From contig JAYESD010000005.1 of NCBI GenBank assembly GCA_036927565.1, positions 84,236,301 through 84,300,300 of the forward strand: a DNA stretch of 64,000 nucleotides, given 5' to 3'. Under the pieces are notes generated by a model. The model saw only the letters and a list, made by a program, of their open reading frames with translations. It made no database searches and was not told the origin of the DNA. Made by a program: the position numbers and the translations under genes. Source of the DNA: Tuctoria greenei (lineage: Eukaryota > Streptophyta > Magnoliopsida > Poales > Poaceae). Positions 43,711-54,849 of the stretch are shown one piece after another. How positions within the stretch are numbered: the first letter of the stretch is position 1; each line of letters begins with the position of its first letter.

Positions 43711-45987
43711 ATGGAGAAATACCCCGCCAAACCTTGTGTGTTTAGTGGTATTGATTTTCTGGTTTGGAAGGCACGTATGGAAGCTTTTATCCAGGCACAA
43801 GGCTTCGGCATATGGTAAAAGGAATACAAACCTTATGAAGTGCCACCAAACGATAAAGTTCCGACTACGAACCTATGGGACGTCGACAACAACAACAAAG
43901 CCTGAAACTTGATCATCCAAGGACTCACTCAGCGCGACTTCGACCGCGTTGCACACCTCTGATCGACATACGATGTGTGGAGAGCGCTTTGTGATTATCA
44001 CGAAGGATCCAACACAATCAATGAGTTGAGACAAGATATGTTCAAAAAGGAATACATGCGTTTCGAGATGCAACCTGGTGAGTCTATCGATGACCTTTTT
44101 GCTCGCTTCAACAAAATTCTCAGCAACCTACGTTGTGTCAATGTTGACTTTTCTGATGCTGAAAATGCTAGGCAACTTCTTATGCATTAGACATGTCAAT
44201 ATGGGAGATGAAAGTTACATCTATTCGTGAATCAACTGTCATGAGTTCTCTTACATTAGATGTGCTTTACTCTAAACTAAAAACTCATGAAATTGACATC
44301 TTATCACGTAAGAATCCAAATAAGTATATTGCTTTTGTCTCACAACATGATATGCCTAGCTCCGACCAATCATCATCTTGCAATACTCTTGCTTATACTC
44401 TTAGTTTCTTATCATCTTGTAATGTTTCCAGAAGAAGAATTAGCACTCATCTCTACTAGATTCTCAAAAGCATTGCAAAATGTGATAACTAGAAGGAGAG
44501 GAAGCTTCGGACCACAGTGCTGCTTTGAATGTGGTAAGATCGTACATTTCCGTACAGAATGCCCCAATCTTTCAGGTCCTACTACCCGTGATGAGAAGCA
44601 GAACAAGGTCAAGACCATCACTGGAAACTCCAACAAGAAAAAGAAGGGTACCATAGGACGCAAGATGATAAACAGCTTCATCTCCGCACTTCAAGAACTT
44701 GGCTCAAGCGATGTGGACATTGGAAGTGACGAAGATGAAGATGATTTGGCAAACTTGTGCTTCATGGTGGGCAAATCAAGATCAAGTATGGAGGATGCAG
44801 AACACAACAGCGACAATGAAGAGGTATATCCTACTTCCAAAGAAATGTGTGATGTTATTTCTCGTGCCACTATTATAGTTAAGAAAAAGGACAAAAAACT
44901 TAGGTATAGTGCTGCTAAAATTGAATCACTGGAATCTGAAATCAACCGTTTAAAAACTTTGATTCATAGTGATGATGCATGTCCCTCATGTGATTTAATA
45001 TATGAACAATTGTCCTCATTAAGAAGTGCACACACCTCCACACTTGATAAACTTGAGTTAGAAATTGAAAAGAATAGAGAGCTTGCTGCACTTAATGATA
45101 AAAACTTGAAAGATGCTAGCTGTTCTACATTTGATTTGCATTGTTCTACTTGTGATGATTTTGATAAGAAACTACAAGATGCTATGAATGAAATTTCTAT
45201 ATTGAACAATGCTTTACGTTCTCATGAAGTTAAATTTTGTTCCAATTGCAAATTAAAAGGAAAAACATCATGTGAAAATTGCCTTGATCTGTCCAATAAA
45301 CTTGATAACATGCATAGGACATTAGATCGGTTTTGTAATGGGAATAAGAACCTAAACATGCTGCTGAATTCTTCCAAGTCTTGCAATGATAAAAATGGTA
45401 TAAGTTTTGATTCTCATGCTCATGTTAAGGCATATCCACCTAAAATTATAAAGTCATTAGGAAGTGGTTTTATTCAAACAGTTCCTAAACAAAAAGAAGT
45501 GGTTTTCAAATCTGCAGGAGTGTTGTCTCATTCGATTTCAAATAAAAATGTTGATTGTTCATCTAGACATGAACACAAAGTTAAATTTCATTGTACCTAC
45601 TGTGGTAGAGATGCTCATGTCATAGATTTTTGTTATAGACTAGCTAAACAACAGAAAAAGGAAAGCATGATTGCTAGATCTCATAACTTTCATGCAAAAT
45701 TTGCTGCACTTGCTAAACCAAATGATAGGAACATGCAATCTGCTGTAATGAGTCGAAAACATGCAAAGTTTGCTCCCAAATCTACTATTTTTCGTGTTAC
45801 ACATGTAATATCTCGTAGGACAGTAGTAGGGTACAAAAATCCTCAAGCTTTGGCTCATAAACCTGATGTTTTATCTTAGCTTTCGCGTGTTATTCCTGCT
45901 GGACGTTGTGTGACTCAGTACTGGATTCCTAAATGCCTTTTGACTAACCCTAGTATTGAGTCATCGATGTATTGTTCTTCTATGTAG
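43711..45987 (+). pseudogene. gag of Copia-2, broken; two zinc knuckles and a coiled coil
   Basis: It starts MEKYPAKPCVFSGIDF. The core includes LWDVDNNNKA, LIIQGLTQRDFDRV, YHEGSNTINELRQDMF and MQPGESIDDLFARFNKIL. The first knuckle CFECGKIVHFRTEC lies near 44520-44565, an acidic patch follows, then a long coiled coil (about 44870-45330) with CX2C pairs. A second CX2CX4HX4C, CTYCGRDAHVIDFC, lies near 45595-45640. It ends LLTNPSIESSM with TAG at 45985-45987. Breaks: TAA or TGA-type stops near 43816, 43903 and 43961, frameshifts near 44185 and 44425, and TAG at 45877-45879. Confidence 0.85.
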
Positions 45988-46200
45988 GTTACACGCTTGA
46001 TGAAGTAGAACATTTGGATTGTGGATTCAGGTTGCTCACGCCACATGACCGGTAACAAAGAATGGTTCTCCTCCCTCTCTTTTGTGTCACATGTAGAGAA
46101 TGTTACTTTTGCCGATAATTCTTCAACTCCTATAATTGCTAAGGGTTCGGTTAGAGTAAATGATCACTACACTTGAAGGATGTGGCACTTGTTAAAATTT
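45988..46200 (+). pseudogene. Copia-2 protease, broken
   Basis: IWIVDSGCSRHMTG supplies the DSG active site (about 46014-46055), followed by VTFADNSSTP and later KYNLLSVSQL. A TAG precedes NIWIVDSG near 46006, and another stop or frameshift lies near 46174. It is in the same frame as gag after the TAG at 45985. Confidence 0.82.
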
Positions 46201-47330
46201 TAAAATATAACTTGCTTTCTGTTTCACAACTGCTAGATGAAAATCTGGAAATTATTTTCACTAAAAATTGCTGCAAAGTTGTAAATTCAAACAGTGAGCT
46301 CATTTTTAATATGTCACGGTTTGGAAGAGTTTTTAAAGCTTATTTTGATATGTCTTCCTCTAAGCATAGGTGTCTAGTTGCTAACGATTCCAAGGACTTA
46401 TATTTTTGGCATCGTAGACTTGGTCATGTAGGCTTTGATCATCTAACACATGTTAGTGCTCTTGATAGCATACGTGGGTTGCCTAAGCTTAAAGGGGACA
46501 AAGAAATTGTGTGCTCTTCTTGTAGACATGCTAATATGGTTGCAGGTTCACATACTCCTCTCACAATGATCATGACAACAGAACCGGGTCAACTTTTGCA
46601 CCTTGACACCGTAGGACCTTCACGTGTTCAATCCTTCAGAGGTAAATGGTATGTTCTTGTTATTGTTGATGATTATTTTAGATACTCTTGGGTTTACTTT
46701 ATGGAATCTAAGAATGAAGCTTTTAGTCACTTTAGAACTTTATTTCTTATATTATGAATTGATCACCCAGGATCTTTAAAAGCAATTAGATGTGATAATG
46801 GAACCGAATTTAAAGATCAATCTTTTGATCACTTTTGTGCTGAAAATGGAATAGATAATCAATTTTCTTCACCATATGTACCTCAACAAAACGGTGTTGT
46901 AGAAAGAAAGAACAAAACCTTAGTTGAGATGGCTATAGGACTATGCTTGATGAATATCAAACTCCTAGGAAATTTTGGGCTGATGCGATTGCAACCGCCT
47001 GTTATGTCTCAAATCGTGTTTTCTTGCGCGCTAAGCTAGGTAAACACCATATGAGATCCGGTTTGGACATAGGCCTAGTGTTACACATTTTCGGGTCTTT
47101 GGTTGCAAATGCTTTGTTAAGAAATATGGTAATCTTGATAAATTTGAACCTAGATCCATTGATGGCATGTTTCTTGGTTATCCATCTCATACTAGAGTCT
47201 ACCGGGTGCTTTTACTTGACACTAACAAAATTGTGGAGACTTGTGAAGTGTCTTTTGATGAAGCTAGCACATGTACTAGCTCAAACATTGCAGGTCCGGA
47301 TCCATATCCGCAGGGGGAGAGCATTTTCGT
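46173..47330 (+). pseudogene. Copia-2 integrase, broken
   Basis: HRRLGHVGFDH and a CSSCRHA knuckle lead to the core LLHLDTVGPS, RCDNGTEF and NGVVERKN, so all three acidic residues are readable. FWADAIATACYVSNRV and MFLGYPSHTRVYRVLLLDTN mark the C-terminal part. A stop lies near 46757 and frameshifts near 46935, 47040 and 47160. Confidence 0.85.
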
Positions 47331-47960
47331 TGAAGATGAGGAAAAAGTGGTGCTGCTGCCTGAAAATTCAGCAGCTAATGATATTGTTCCAACTCCTGAT
47401 TTTGATTCACAGCCAGCACCAACGACCACCATTGTTGGTTTAGATCCTCCTCAAGTCACAAGCTCATTGATTTGTGGTGAACATGAAGAAGAAGCTTGTG
47501 AAGTGTCCACTCCCCTCCGGGTTCTCAAAAGTCATCCTCCACAACAAATTATTGGAAGCTTGCACGAACAAGTCACACGGTCCAGCTATGATGATTTCAG
47601 AATTTGAGATGCGTATGATGGTAGAACTCACGTACTTTTTGGGGCTTCAAATCAAGCAAACCAAGGAGGATACCTTTGTGCATCAAACAAAGTATACAAA
47701 AGACCTCCTAAGGCGCTTCAACATGGACAAAAGCAAGCCTCTTCGGACACTAATGGGAACAACAACAACACTTGAACTTGATGAAGATGGTGAACCCATG
47801 AATAAAAAAGAATATAGAAGCATGATCGAATCACTTTTGTACCTCACGACATCAAGACCGGACATACAATTCAGCATAGTCTTTGTGCACGGTTTCAAGC
47901 CTCCCCACGTGCTTCACATCGTCAAGCTGTCAAAAGGGTTCTCAGGTACTTACATGAAAC
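47331..47960 (+). pseudogene. Copia-2 reverse transcriptase with large internal deletion
   Basis: After the linker (to VTRSSYDDF, about 47600) the sequence jumps directly to MMISEFEMRMMVELTYFLGL and QIKQTKEDTFVHQTKYTKDL. The expected N-terminal RT, the SAFLNG block and the YVDD active site are all missing, by comparison with Copia-1 about 0.8-1 kb. GCTATGATGATTTCAGAATT at the join lets both sides be read. The remainder MIESLLYLTTSRPDIQFS is frame-shifted near 47930. No RT activity is possible. Confidence 0.87.
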
Positions 47961-48480
47961 TCAAGAATTTGGCATTTTCCTTCTTCTTCCTCAACTATTA
48001 CTTTGAAAGCTTTTTCGGATGCTGATTTTGGGGGTTGTAGGATTGAGAGGAAAAGTACTTCCAGTGCTTGTCATTTTCTTGGTAATTCACTTGTTGCTTG
48101 GTCCTCTAGAAAACAAAACTCAGTTTCACAATCCATAGTTTGAATCTGAATATGTAGCTACTGCTAGTGCTTGCTCACAAATTCTTTGGATTGTTCAAAC
48201 ACTTAAGGACTATGGGGTTGATCTACATAGTGTTCCACTGTTTTGTGATAATACTAGTACCATTTGCATTGCTAAAAACCCCGTGCAACATTCTAGAACA
48301 AAGCACATTGATATTAGGTATCACTTTCTCCGCGATAATGTTGAAAAAGGAAACATTGTGCTTCACCATGTAGATACCGAACAACAATTGGATGACATTT
48401 TTACAAAACCTTCGGATTTCACTCTTTTTTGTTACATTCGTAGTGCAATAGGGGTTATGCATCCTCATGGCTTAAATTGA
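47961..48480 (+). pseudogene. Copia-2 RNase H
   Basis: AFSDADFGGCRIERKSTS, NSLVAWSSRKQNSVSQS, FCDNTSTICIAKNPVQHS, RTKHIDIRYHFLRDN and DDIFTKPSDF are readable. Frame changes occur near 48000 and 48140 and a stop near 48142. It ends HPHGLN and TGA at 48478-48480. Confidence 0.83.
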
Positions 48481-49498
48481 GGGGGAGTTTTCAAACTTGA
48501 GAAGTCTATGTGTGAATCTGAAATTAAAACAATATAACCATAGTATTTTATACATATATGACTTTGTGATTCCTTTTACATGCTGAAAGTTCTTACTACA
48601 TTACTCGTGTTATACATTTTGTAGTTTTTGCCATGTCTAGTAATTTGAATAATTACTTACACTAAATCTGGTCATGGTCGAACTTTCTTGCTGTTTTGAA
48701 CTTGTTGCATGCTCACAAGTGCTTTTAATCATAAATAATTAATCAAGTAATCAACTTACATGTTGAGTTTTTATGAACAAATATAAATTGAGAAAAGATC
48801 AAGAGAATATACATGCATCGCACTTCTTCTTTTGAGATGGTTTATCATTGCACTTAGATATGAACTTGGAAGAAGTTGTGTATGACTAAAACCATTTCCT
48901 TAAGCTTCTGATTGTAAAATGGCATAGGCTTGGCTTGGTTGGTTAGAATAAGGCAGATGCGCATATAATCTCTTGCAAATATCATATGATCTAAATTTGT
49001 GCTTTGAAAAATAATAAAATGCAGCAACAAGTGTCATGCTTTCAGGTTTTGAAATAGTTAAGTTTGTGAGATCATGACTTGCTAAATTGGAAATTACATT
49101 TGATCTCTAGCATGGCTTATAATACTTTATGTATTTCATTGATGTGATAGTGTATGTTACTTGATAGTATGACTTGGATGAGCTTTGTTTTATATGAATA
49201 TGTTATAATATGCTCATAACAATTAAAATTTGTCTTATAAACCTTGCTGAATACATTGTCAAAGGAGGAGAGATAATATGTGAAATTTTAAAGATAAGTA
49301 TGCAAGGGGGAGAAATTGATTACACATTGCACATATTAACAATTGTTTTTGGCATGATTCTTCTTAGGGGGAAATTTCTTTTTCTCATTTTATTTCTATT
49401 TTACAAAGGGGGGAAAATTGTTTTCAAAAATTTTAATGTGAATAAGACAATGTTCGGATCTTAAGTGGTGTTGCCAATGCATTCATCAAGGTGGAGAT
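48481..49498 (+). other. Copia-2 3' untranslated region with several polypurine tracts
   Basis: About 1 kb of AT-rich non-coding DNA. G-rich purine runs occur at about 48479 (GAGGGGGAG), 49264 (AAGGAGGAGAG), 49306 (AAGGGGGAGAAA), 49367 (AGGGGGAAA), 49416 (AAAGGGGGGAAAA) and 49489 (AAGGTGGAGA), the last touching the 3' LTR. Confidence 0.7.
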
Positions 49499-51105
49499 TG
49501 TGAGACCTATGTGTGCTGAATACATTGGCTTTGACAATAAAAGTTTTGATTGCTGCCATAACATCTTTTTCTGCTAGGTCCAACTTGTTTTGCTAGGTCC
49601 GACTTATGTTGGTTAGCTCGGGCGCTAGATTGTACTATCTTTGGTTAGCTCCGGCGCTAGGTTTTACTAGCTTTGGTAAGCTCCAGCTCAAGCTCTGGTT
49701 AGCTTTGGCAAGTTTCGGCTTGATTGCAATGTTCCTGCTTTTAGTGTGAATTGTCTCGAACTTGCTTTACATTGTTGGAAAGATTGCTTAGCATTCATTT
49801 GCTAAGTTTTTTATGCATTTTGGTTGATATGGATGATATCATTTTTGCTATGCTTTGCAACATGGTTATGTGAGGTGCTCACGTAAGGTGTTGTGTTTGG
49901 AACTAATTTGAGTCAAGTCACGGACTTGGGCTCGTAAGGATTGGTTGTTTATTCATGTGCAGGTGTTGCCATGACTTCAAGACATGGCTGGTGACGGGAT
50001 CCATTGAACTATTCTTAGGGAGAAGATGAGGTTCAACAACCAAGTTCGGGAGGAATTGTGGTTGAGTTGATCGGGAGGTCGCGCAGCATGTTTGAATCAA
50101 GAACAATGCATATGAAGGTATCGTGGATGTCGTTGGAAGATGTTTGCACATGTGCAAGGAGTGCATGGACGTGGCTGCATGGTTCCAAGGTGTGATGAAT
50201 AGATGTGAATGTAAAAAAATGGTCGGAAAGGTCCAACCGACTAGGTTATGGACTTAGGCTGCGACTGAGTCAGGTTTGACTCAAATATGTAAAGATTTGA
50301 GTTGGTTATGATAGGATTTCGTGTGGGTCAAGAATTTGGGTTTTTAGGAATGTGGGATACGTTCCTAATGTGTTTGGAAGTCTTAAGATTGCTTCTACCT
50401 GCGTATAGAAGAGTCTTGAGCAGTTATGGAAAGTTTTGATTTGTAATTTGAGTAGGATTAGAGTCCTAGTTGAGATTGGGTTGGCCTAAGGGCTGGTTAT
50501 ATAAGCAAGAGAGGCCAGAGCTCATGGCAGATGACTTTGGGGCTGTTCGTCTTATGGTTTGATCAATAAAATTCATAGTTTGAAGGAACTTTTGTGCCTT
50601 GTTCGTCCGACTTGTTCCAGACAAGTTTTTCTCGTCGAGTTTTCTGCACAACACTACCTTTCTTTGGTGGTTTTATCATAACTCGAGTTTTACAGGTCCA
50701 ATTGACGTGATTCGTTTTGGGTGTTCTTCACAACTTGGTTATCTATCATCTGTAAAAAATTTCACAGTCATTGGATTTGTGGTTTTTTATCTACACGAGT
50801 TTCTTTACAGCGTTCCAGAACTGTTTTTTCCGGGTAGGACAGATTGATCTTTGTTCGATCTTTCGATCGTAACTTGAGTTTATCTTGACGGATTTGAGTG
50901 ATTCTTGTTGTGTCGTCTTCGTGACTTGATTCTCTCTGATACCTATCACTTTTGTCATGGTGAAACACATTTAGATTATTCTCACACACGATTTCTTTAA
51001 CGGATTGTTTTTCTGCCGAGTGGTGTTTTCATTGCTTCCGCTGAACAGTTTTAATAAACCATTCACCCCCCTCTGGTAGCTTTACACGTGCTCTTCGATC
51101 CTACA
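49499..51105 (+). mobile_element. 3' LTR of Copia-2
   Basis: 1607 bp, starting TGTGAGACCTATGTGTGCTG and ending CTTCGATCCTACA, TATATAAG at 50498-50505. It differs from the 5' LTR by scattered substitutions and small indels. Confidence 0.92.
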
Positions 51106-52275
51106 TGCGGACGTGGCAAGGAGAGGCATCCAGTGGGAGCAGAAGCATGACCAGGAGCACGCGATGTAGCAGAGTGGCAGGGTGCGACCGGCGTGCATCC
51201 ATGGTGCACGGAGATGGAGGGCGCGCTGCGTGGCATGGCGGCCGGCGTGCTGCCATGGTGCATGGAGCTGGAGGGTGCGCTGCGCGACATGGCGGACGGC
51301 GGGCATGCTCGTTGCGGTGGAGCAGGGCCTGGGTGGCGAGGCGCTCGGCTAGGGCGCTGGCGGAGGAGCGAACTGGAGCTGGGTCAAAACGTGGATGTCG
51401 CATAGCTGTGGCACGCGTGGCAGCGGGCACAGGCACGGCGGTAGTGGCAGGAGCACGACCGGTGGGCGAGGTGCAGCGAGGGGCTAGCGCTGTGGCGTGC
51501 TGGATCAAGGGAGAGAGAGCAGAAGTCGGGCATGTGCACGCTGAAACCGGAGGAACAAAGAAGATGGCCATGGTGTGCGTGGAGTTGGGGAAAACTACGG
51601 TGTTGTTTCCTCCTTACGGGAACGAACAGAGGAAAGGGATGAGGAAGATGGAAGACGGGATTTTGCCCGATAGGAACAAACAACAGATAGGTGCAACGTA
51701 CTAAGCAGTCGGGTGGGGGCCGCCAGGTTGCCTTGTGGCTGAATCAAAGCACCAAGGGCACGGTTTGGATTGGTCTGACTGGTGGGGTCCGCCGGTAGGT
51801 GGGCCCACTGGTCATAGATACTCTCTCAGCTGCATTCTAAATTGAATTAAAAAAAGCAAACGAAGTCTAAAAGTCTCTAACATTTGCATGTTGCCTAATT
51901 TGAACATGACGAACAAAATAGTGCACTCAGATTGGTAGTTTGATTAAGTTCATATTTTAAAGTGAAGCTACGGTAACTATTCTTCCTTTTGCACCTAAAA
52001 ACTTTTGATTTTTCCTAACTCTATTTGAAATAATTCTAGTGTTAAATTGCTTATGTCAGAAGTCTTTGAATTTAAGAGTTATTTTGAAATCTGAATTTAA
52101 TTCCTCCCTTTAGGGTTTAGTGTATTTTTCCCTAATTTAATCTTAAATCCGAAGTTGAATTTGAACTTTCATTTGGAATTACTTTCTATGAGTTTGACAT
52201 TTGAATTTAAATTAAAAAAATTTAAGCTCGCATTTTCGCTTCTGGTCCTTCTCAAATGTAGGCTTTTACAGTTTG

Positions 52276-53100
52276 GCTAGCCCATTATTTAGGAAAGCCA
52301 AATGAGAATGCAAGAGCTTAACTTCGTTAGTACTTCAAGGCATTCCTTAACAAATTCTTCCTGTTGAGCAACATTATGGCCCACCACGGGAGGATTCTCC
52401 AGCTTCTAGTAGGAGCCAAAGTCATCTATCCCCAAAGCTTGGGGGAAGCTCCAAGATTATATGTTGGTTTTCCTTCACCATGGGGGTGGATATGTGGTTC
52501 ATCGTCCAACACTCCTACAACAGGTTGACTTCATCAACCCGTGATCAGATCCATGCTAAAGTTGGAAGTGACCACTTCTCATTCATCATGAGAAGATGAA
52601 CATTTGATTGAGAAGATGGTCACCATCAAGGAATGGATCCATGAATGTTTCAGTTCCGTTGGCATGGCATGGACAACATTGACATGGTGGACATGCTAGC
52701 CACGAAATTGGACCTCCTATTGAAAGATCAAGAAGGTCAAGCCAATAGAGAAGTGTTTGGATGATCCGAGCCATGGATATTCACATGATTTGTGAATATC
52801 CATGTCAACATAGACACTTGGGGGCTTACTTCCCTAAGACCCATGAGGATCCTTCATCTCCATACAACTCCAAAAGCCACCACCAACAAGGAGGTCAAAA
52901 GTGGAATCAATACAATCAAGGAGGCTTTATGAATTTGAAAACAAACGGATTCAACTTCAACTACCCTACCTTTATGTATCTTATCCATGGCCAAGGCAAA
53001 ATTAATGACATACCCAAGAAGCAATTGGCCAATGACAAGACACTTTGAAAAGCATTCAAGATCCAAGGGTTCCATGATCACTTGTTGAAACCTAGAATTT
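52276..53100 (+). pseudogene. gag remnant of the Athila-like element
   Basis: The reading KLDLLLKDQEGQ near 52705 is followed by CEYPCQHRHLGAYFPKTHED (52790-52850), which lines up with the Athila gag knuckle C..C...GH...C and the TQED motif but has lost Cys/His positions. GGQKWNQYNQGG and HGQGKINDIPKKQLANDKTL (52890-53045) match the end of Athila gag. Stops lie near 52760 and after DKTL. It is continuous with the Athila leader left of 27920 once the GTTTG-flanked insertion is removed. Confidence 0.7.
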
Positions 53101-53718
53101 GAAAAAAGCCCGTAAAACCTGGGGCAAAGCAATATTTTGGATGAAGCATTTCTTGTTTGATTGTAGAGTACACATGTTGTTATGCTCAAGGAAGCCTCTT
53201 GATCCTAGATCAAGCATGGGTTTAATCAAAAGAATATCTTGAAGGTTGAAGCGACACCCCCCATAAGTGGACATCCTCATTTGCCTTTATGAGGAATGAG
53301 GAGACTCCATCCTGTCATTCATGATGACATTCTAAGAAGACAAAGAAGTCAAGGCCATCCAAATGGCCCAAGTCCACTGAGCCGCCCAACCGGCAAAATT
53401 GTCCACGGGTCCTTGTCAAACGCAGGGTCTTGCCGCTCTGGGACAGGGTCACTAACATGAGGGACTACACATCAGTCCACGACCTGACGAGAGAGTCATA
53501 AGAGGAGTTATCGACATCGTAGGTTTTGCAAAGGGTGATAGAAGCCTTGGAATGAGCCTCCAGTAGAATCACGTGCGGTCCCTACCCGACGCGCCAGGAG
53601 CATCTCCCCAGGCGAGGCTTCACCAGTACCATCAGCTTCCCCAAGCTGTTGGGGGACAAGGGGGGATAGGTGGCAAAAGGCGGTGCAGACTTTGTAGGAG
53701 AAGGCGAGGAAGGACTAG
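53101..53718. other. Unassigned stretch between Athila gag and Tat LTR
   Basis: AAGCATTTCTTGTTTGATTG near 53145 resembles AAGCATTTCTTATTTGATTG at 27009 in the Athila LTR, over about 34 bp. The rest shows no recognised domain, repeat or signal. Confidence 0.4.
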
Positions 53719-53811
53719 TGTTGGTACCTTGCGGACCAGGTACCCTCGCTTATAGGGAAGAGAAGCATTGAGTCCCACCATCCAGGAGAGAAGACCTATG
53801 GAGGCTACATG

Positions 53812-54236
53812 TCAAGCAGCTCTGAACCCGCCTTCGTGCTAAGGATGGCTCCGGTGCTGCCATGTGTCTCGCAACTTCGGACCTGCCTCCCTCTAAGGGT
53901 TGCTCCGGTGCTGCCACGTGTCCCGTAGCTCCGGACCTGCCTCCCACCTAAGGACGGCTCCGGTGTTGCCATGTGTCTTGCAACTTCGGACCTGCCTCCC
54001 TCCTAAGGGTGGCTCTGGTGCTCCTGCGTACCTCGCAACCTGCCTCCCTTCAAAGGGTGGTTCCGGTGCTGCCGCATGCCTTACAGCTCCAGACCTGCCT
54101 CCCTCCTATGGGTGGCTCTGGTGCTGCCACGTGTCCTATAGCTCCGGACCTGCCTCCCTGCTAAGGGTGGCTACGGTGCTGCCACGTGTTCCGCAGCCCC
54201 GGACCTACCTCCCTACTAAGGTTTGCTCTTGTGCTT
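53812..54236 (+). repeat. ~55-bp tandem array inside the third Tat LTR, ~8 units
   Basis: Units read AGCTCCGGACCTGCCTCCC, then TAAGGGTGGCTCCGGTGCTG, then CCACGTGTCC. The fifth is shortened. The two other Tat LTRs carry three to four related units. Confidence 0.85.
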
Positions 54237-54534
54237 CCTGGTGGATCTGGACCCTACCTCTCCAACGGGAAGGACTTTGGATCTCCATATGTCCAGTAAT
54301 GATGTGGACATTCAAAACCATAAATCAGCCGTTTGAAGACCTAGTTAACACGTCATTAACTCTGCATTAATGACGCACGATCAGCAGGGCCTTCAAGTGT
54401 GGTAACGTTGCCATCAGGGCACGTTAAAACAAAATTAAATCATTGTTAAGTGTCTTAGATCGTTTACAGGGTGCTTAATAGCACGGGGCCTCCTGTCGGG
54501 CCTCGACTTCACTGTAAACGGCCATACCTTGGCA

Positions 54535-54545
54535 TATATATAAAA
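54535..54545 (+). promoter_or_regulatory. TATA box of the third Tat LTR
   Basis: TATATATAAAA in GGCATATATATAAAAGGTTT, at the position equivalent to the other Tat LTRs. Confidence 0.6.
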
Positions 54546-54796
54546 GGTTTGCGCTGCATGGTAGAAAAAAAAAGAGCTCAAGGATACTCAAGCAAACTTA
54601 TACGCCCTCATACACAAACACTCATTACAACACACTCCCGTGGAGTAGGATATTATGCTCAGACGGCTCGAACCACACAATAATCCTAGTGTTCACCTTG
54701 TTCTGAATTCTTTGAGTTTACTCCCCTTCAAAAAAGAACCTTCGCAAACTACATCTTAGTAGTACAGGGGGAAGTGTCGTTGGCACACTTCAACAT

Positions 54797-54815
54797 TTGG
54801 CACGCCAGGTAGGGG
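54797..54815 (+). promoter_or_regulatory. Primer binding site of the third Tat copy
   Basis: TGGCACGCCAGGTAGGGGG starts two bases after the LTR; one change from the site at 9146-9163. Confidence 0.75.
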
Positions 54816-54849
54816 GATTTCTTGAAGAATTTCAAGATCCACAATGGTG

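Larger units (their letters stand above)
42059..51105 (+). mobile_element. Copia-2: full-length Ty1/Copia element with RT deletion, TSD TGCGG
   Basis: It has 1.6-kb LTRs, a tRNA-Met PBS, gag, protease, integrase, RT remnants, RNase H and a purine tract. TGCGG flanks it at 42054-42058 and 51106-51110. It is a different family from Copia-1, probably the same broad SIRE/Maximus lineage given its long gag with coiled coil and LTR length. Loss of the RT core makes it non-autonomous. Confidence 0.93.
27925..52270. mobile_element. Long-LTR-family insertion (shell), TSD GTTTG, carrying two nested Copia elements
   Basis: It starts TGTGAGGATCAAGGTCCTGACA and ends GTAGGCTTTTACA. GTTTG flanks it at 27920-27924 and 52271-52275. 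Removing Copia-1 and Copia-2 leaves about 3.5 kb (27925-28175, 39980-42058, 51111-52270), close to the 3.9 kb of its relative at 17632-21550. It is inserted in the Athila leader. GC-rich stretches near 41790-42050 and 51106-51800 give long overlapping ORFs on both strands, which I do not accept as genes. Confidence 0.75.
53719..54794 (+). mobile_element. LTR of a third Tat-lineage Gypsy copy (5' LTR)
   Basis: 1076 bp, starting TGTTGGTACCTTGCGGACC and ending GCACACTTCAACA. The end block GGGGGAAGTGTC and the polyA-side text AGTAGGATATTATGCTCAGA match the other Tat LTRs. It is longer because its ~55-bp internal unit is present about eight times. The PBS follows, so it is a 5' LTR; the element is cut by Copia-3 55 bp later. 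Confidence 0.82.

Noticed and set aside
51101..51704. 199-residue ORF and its antisense partners
   Set aside because: Starts at the Copia-2 LTR/target-site junction and runs through GC-rich LTR sequence; Arg/Ala/Gly-rich low-complexity product.
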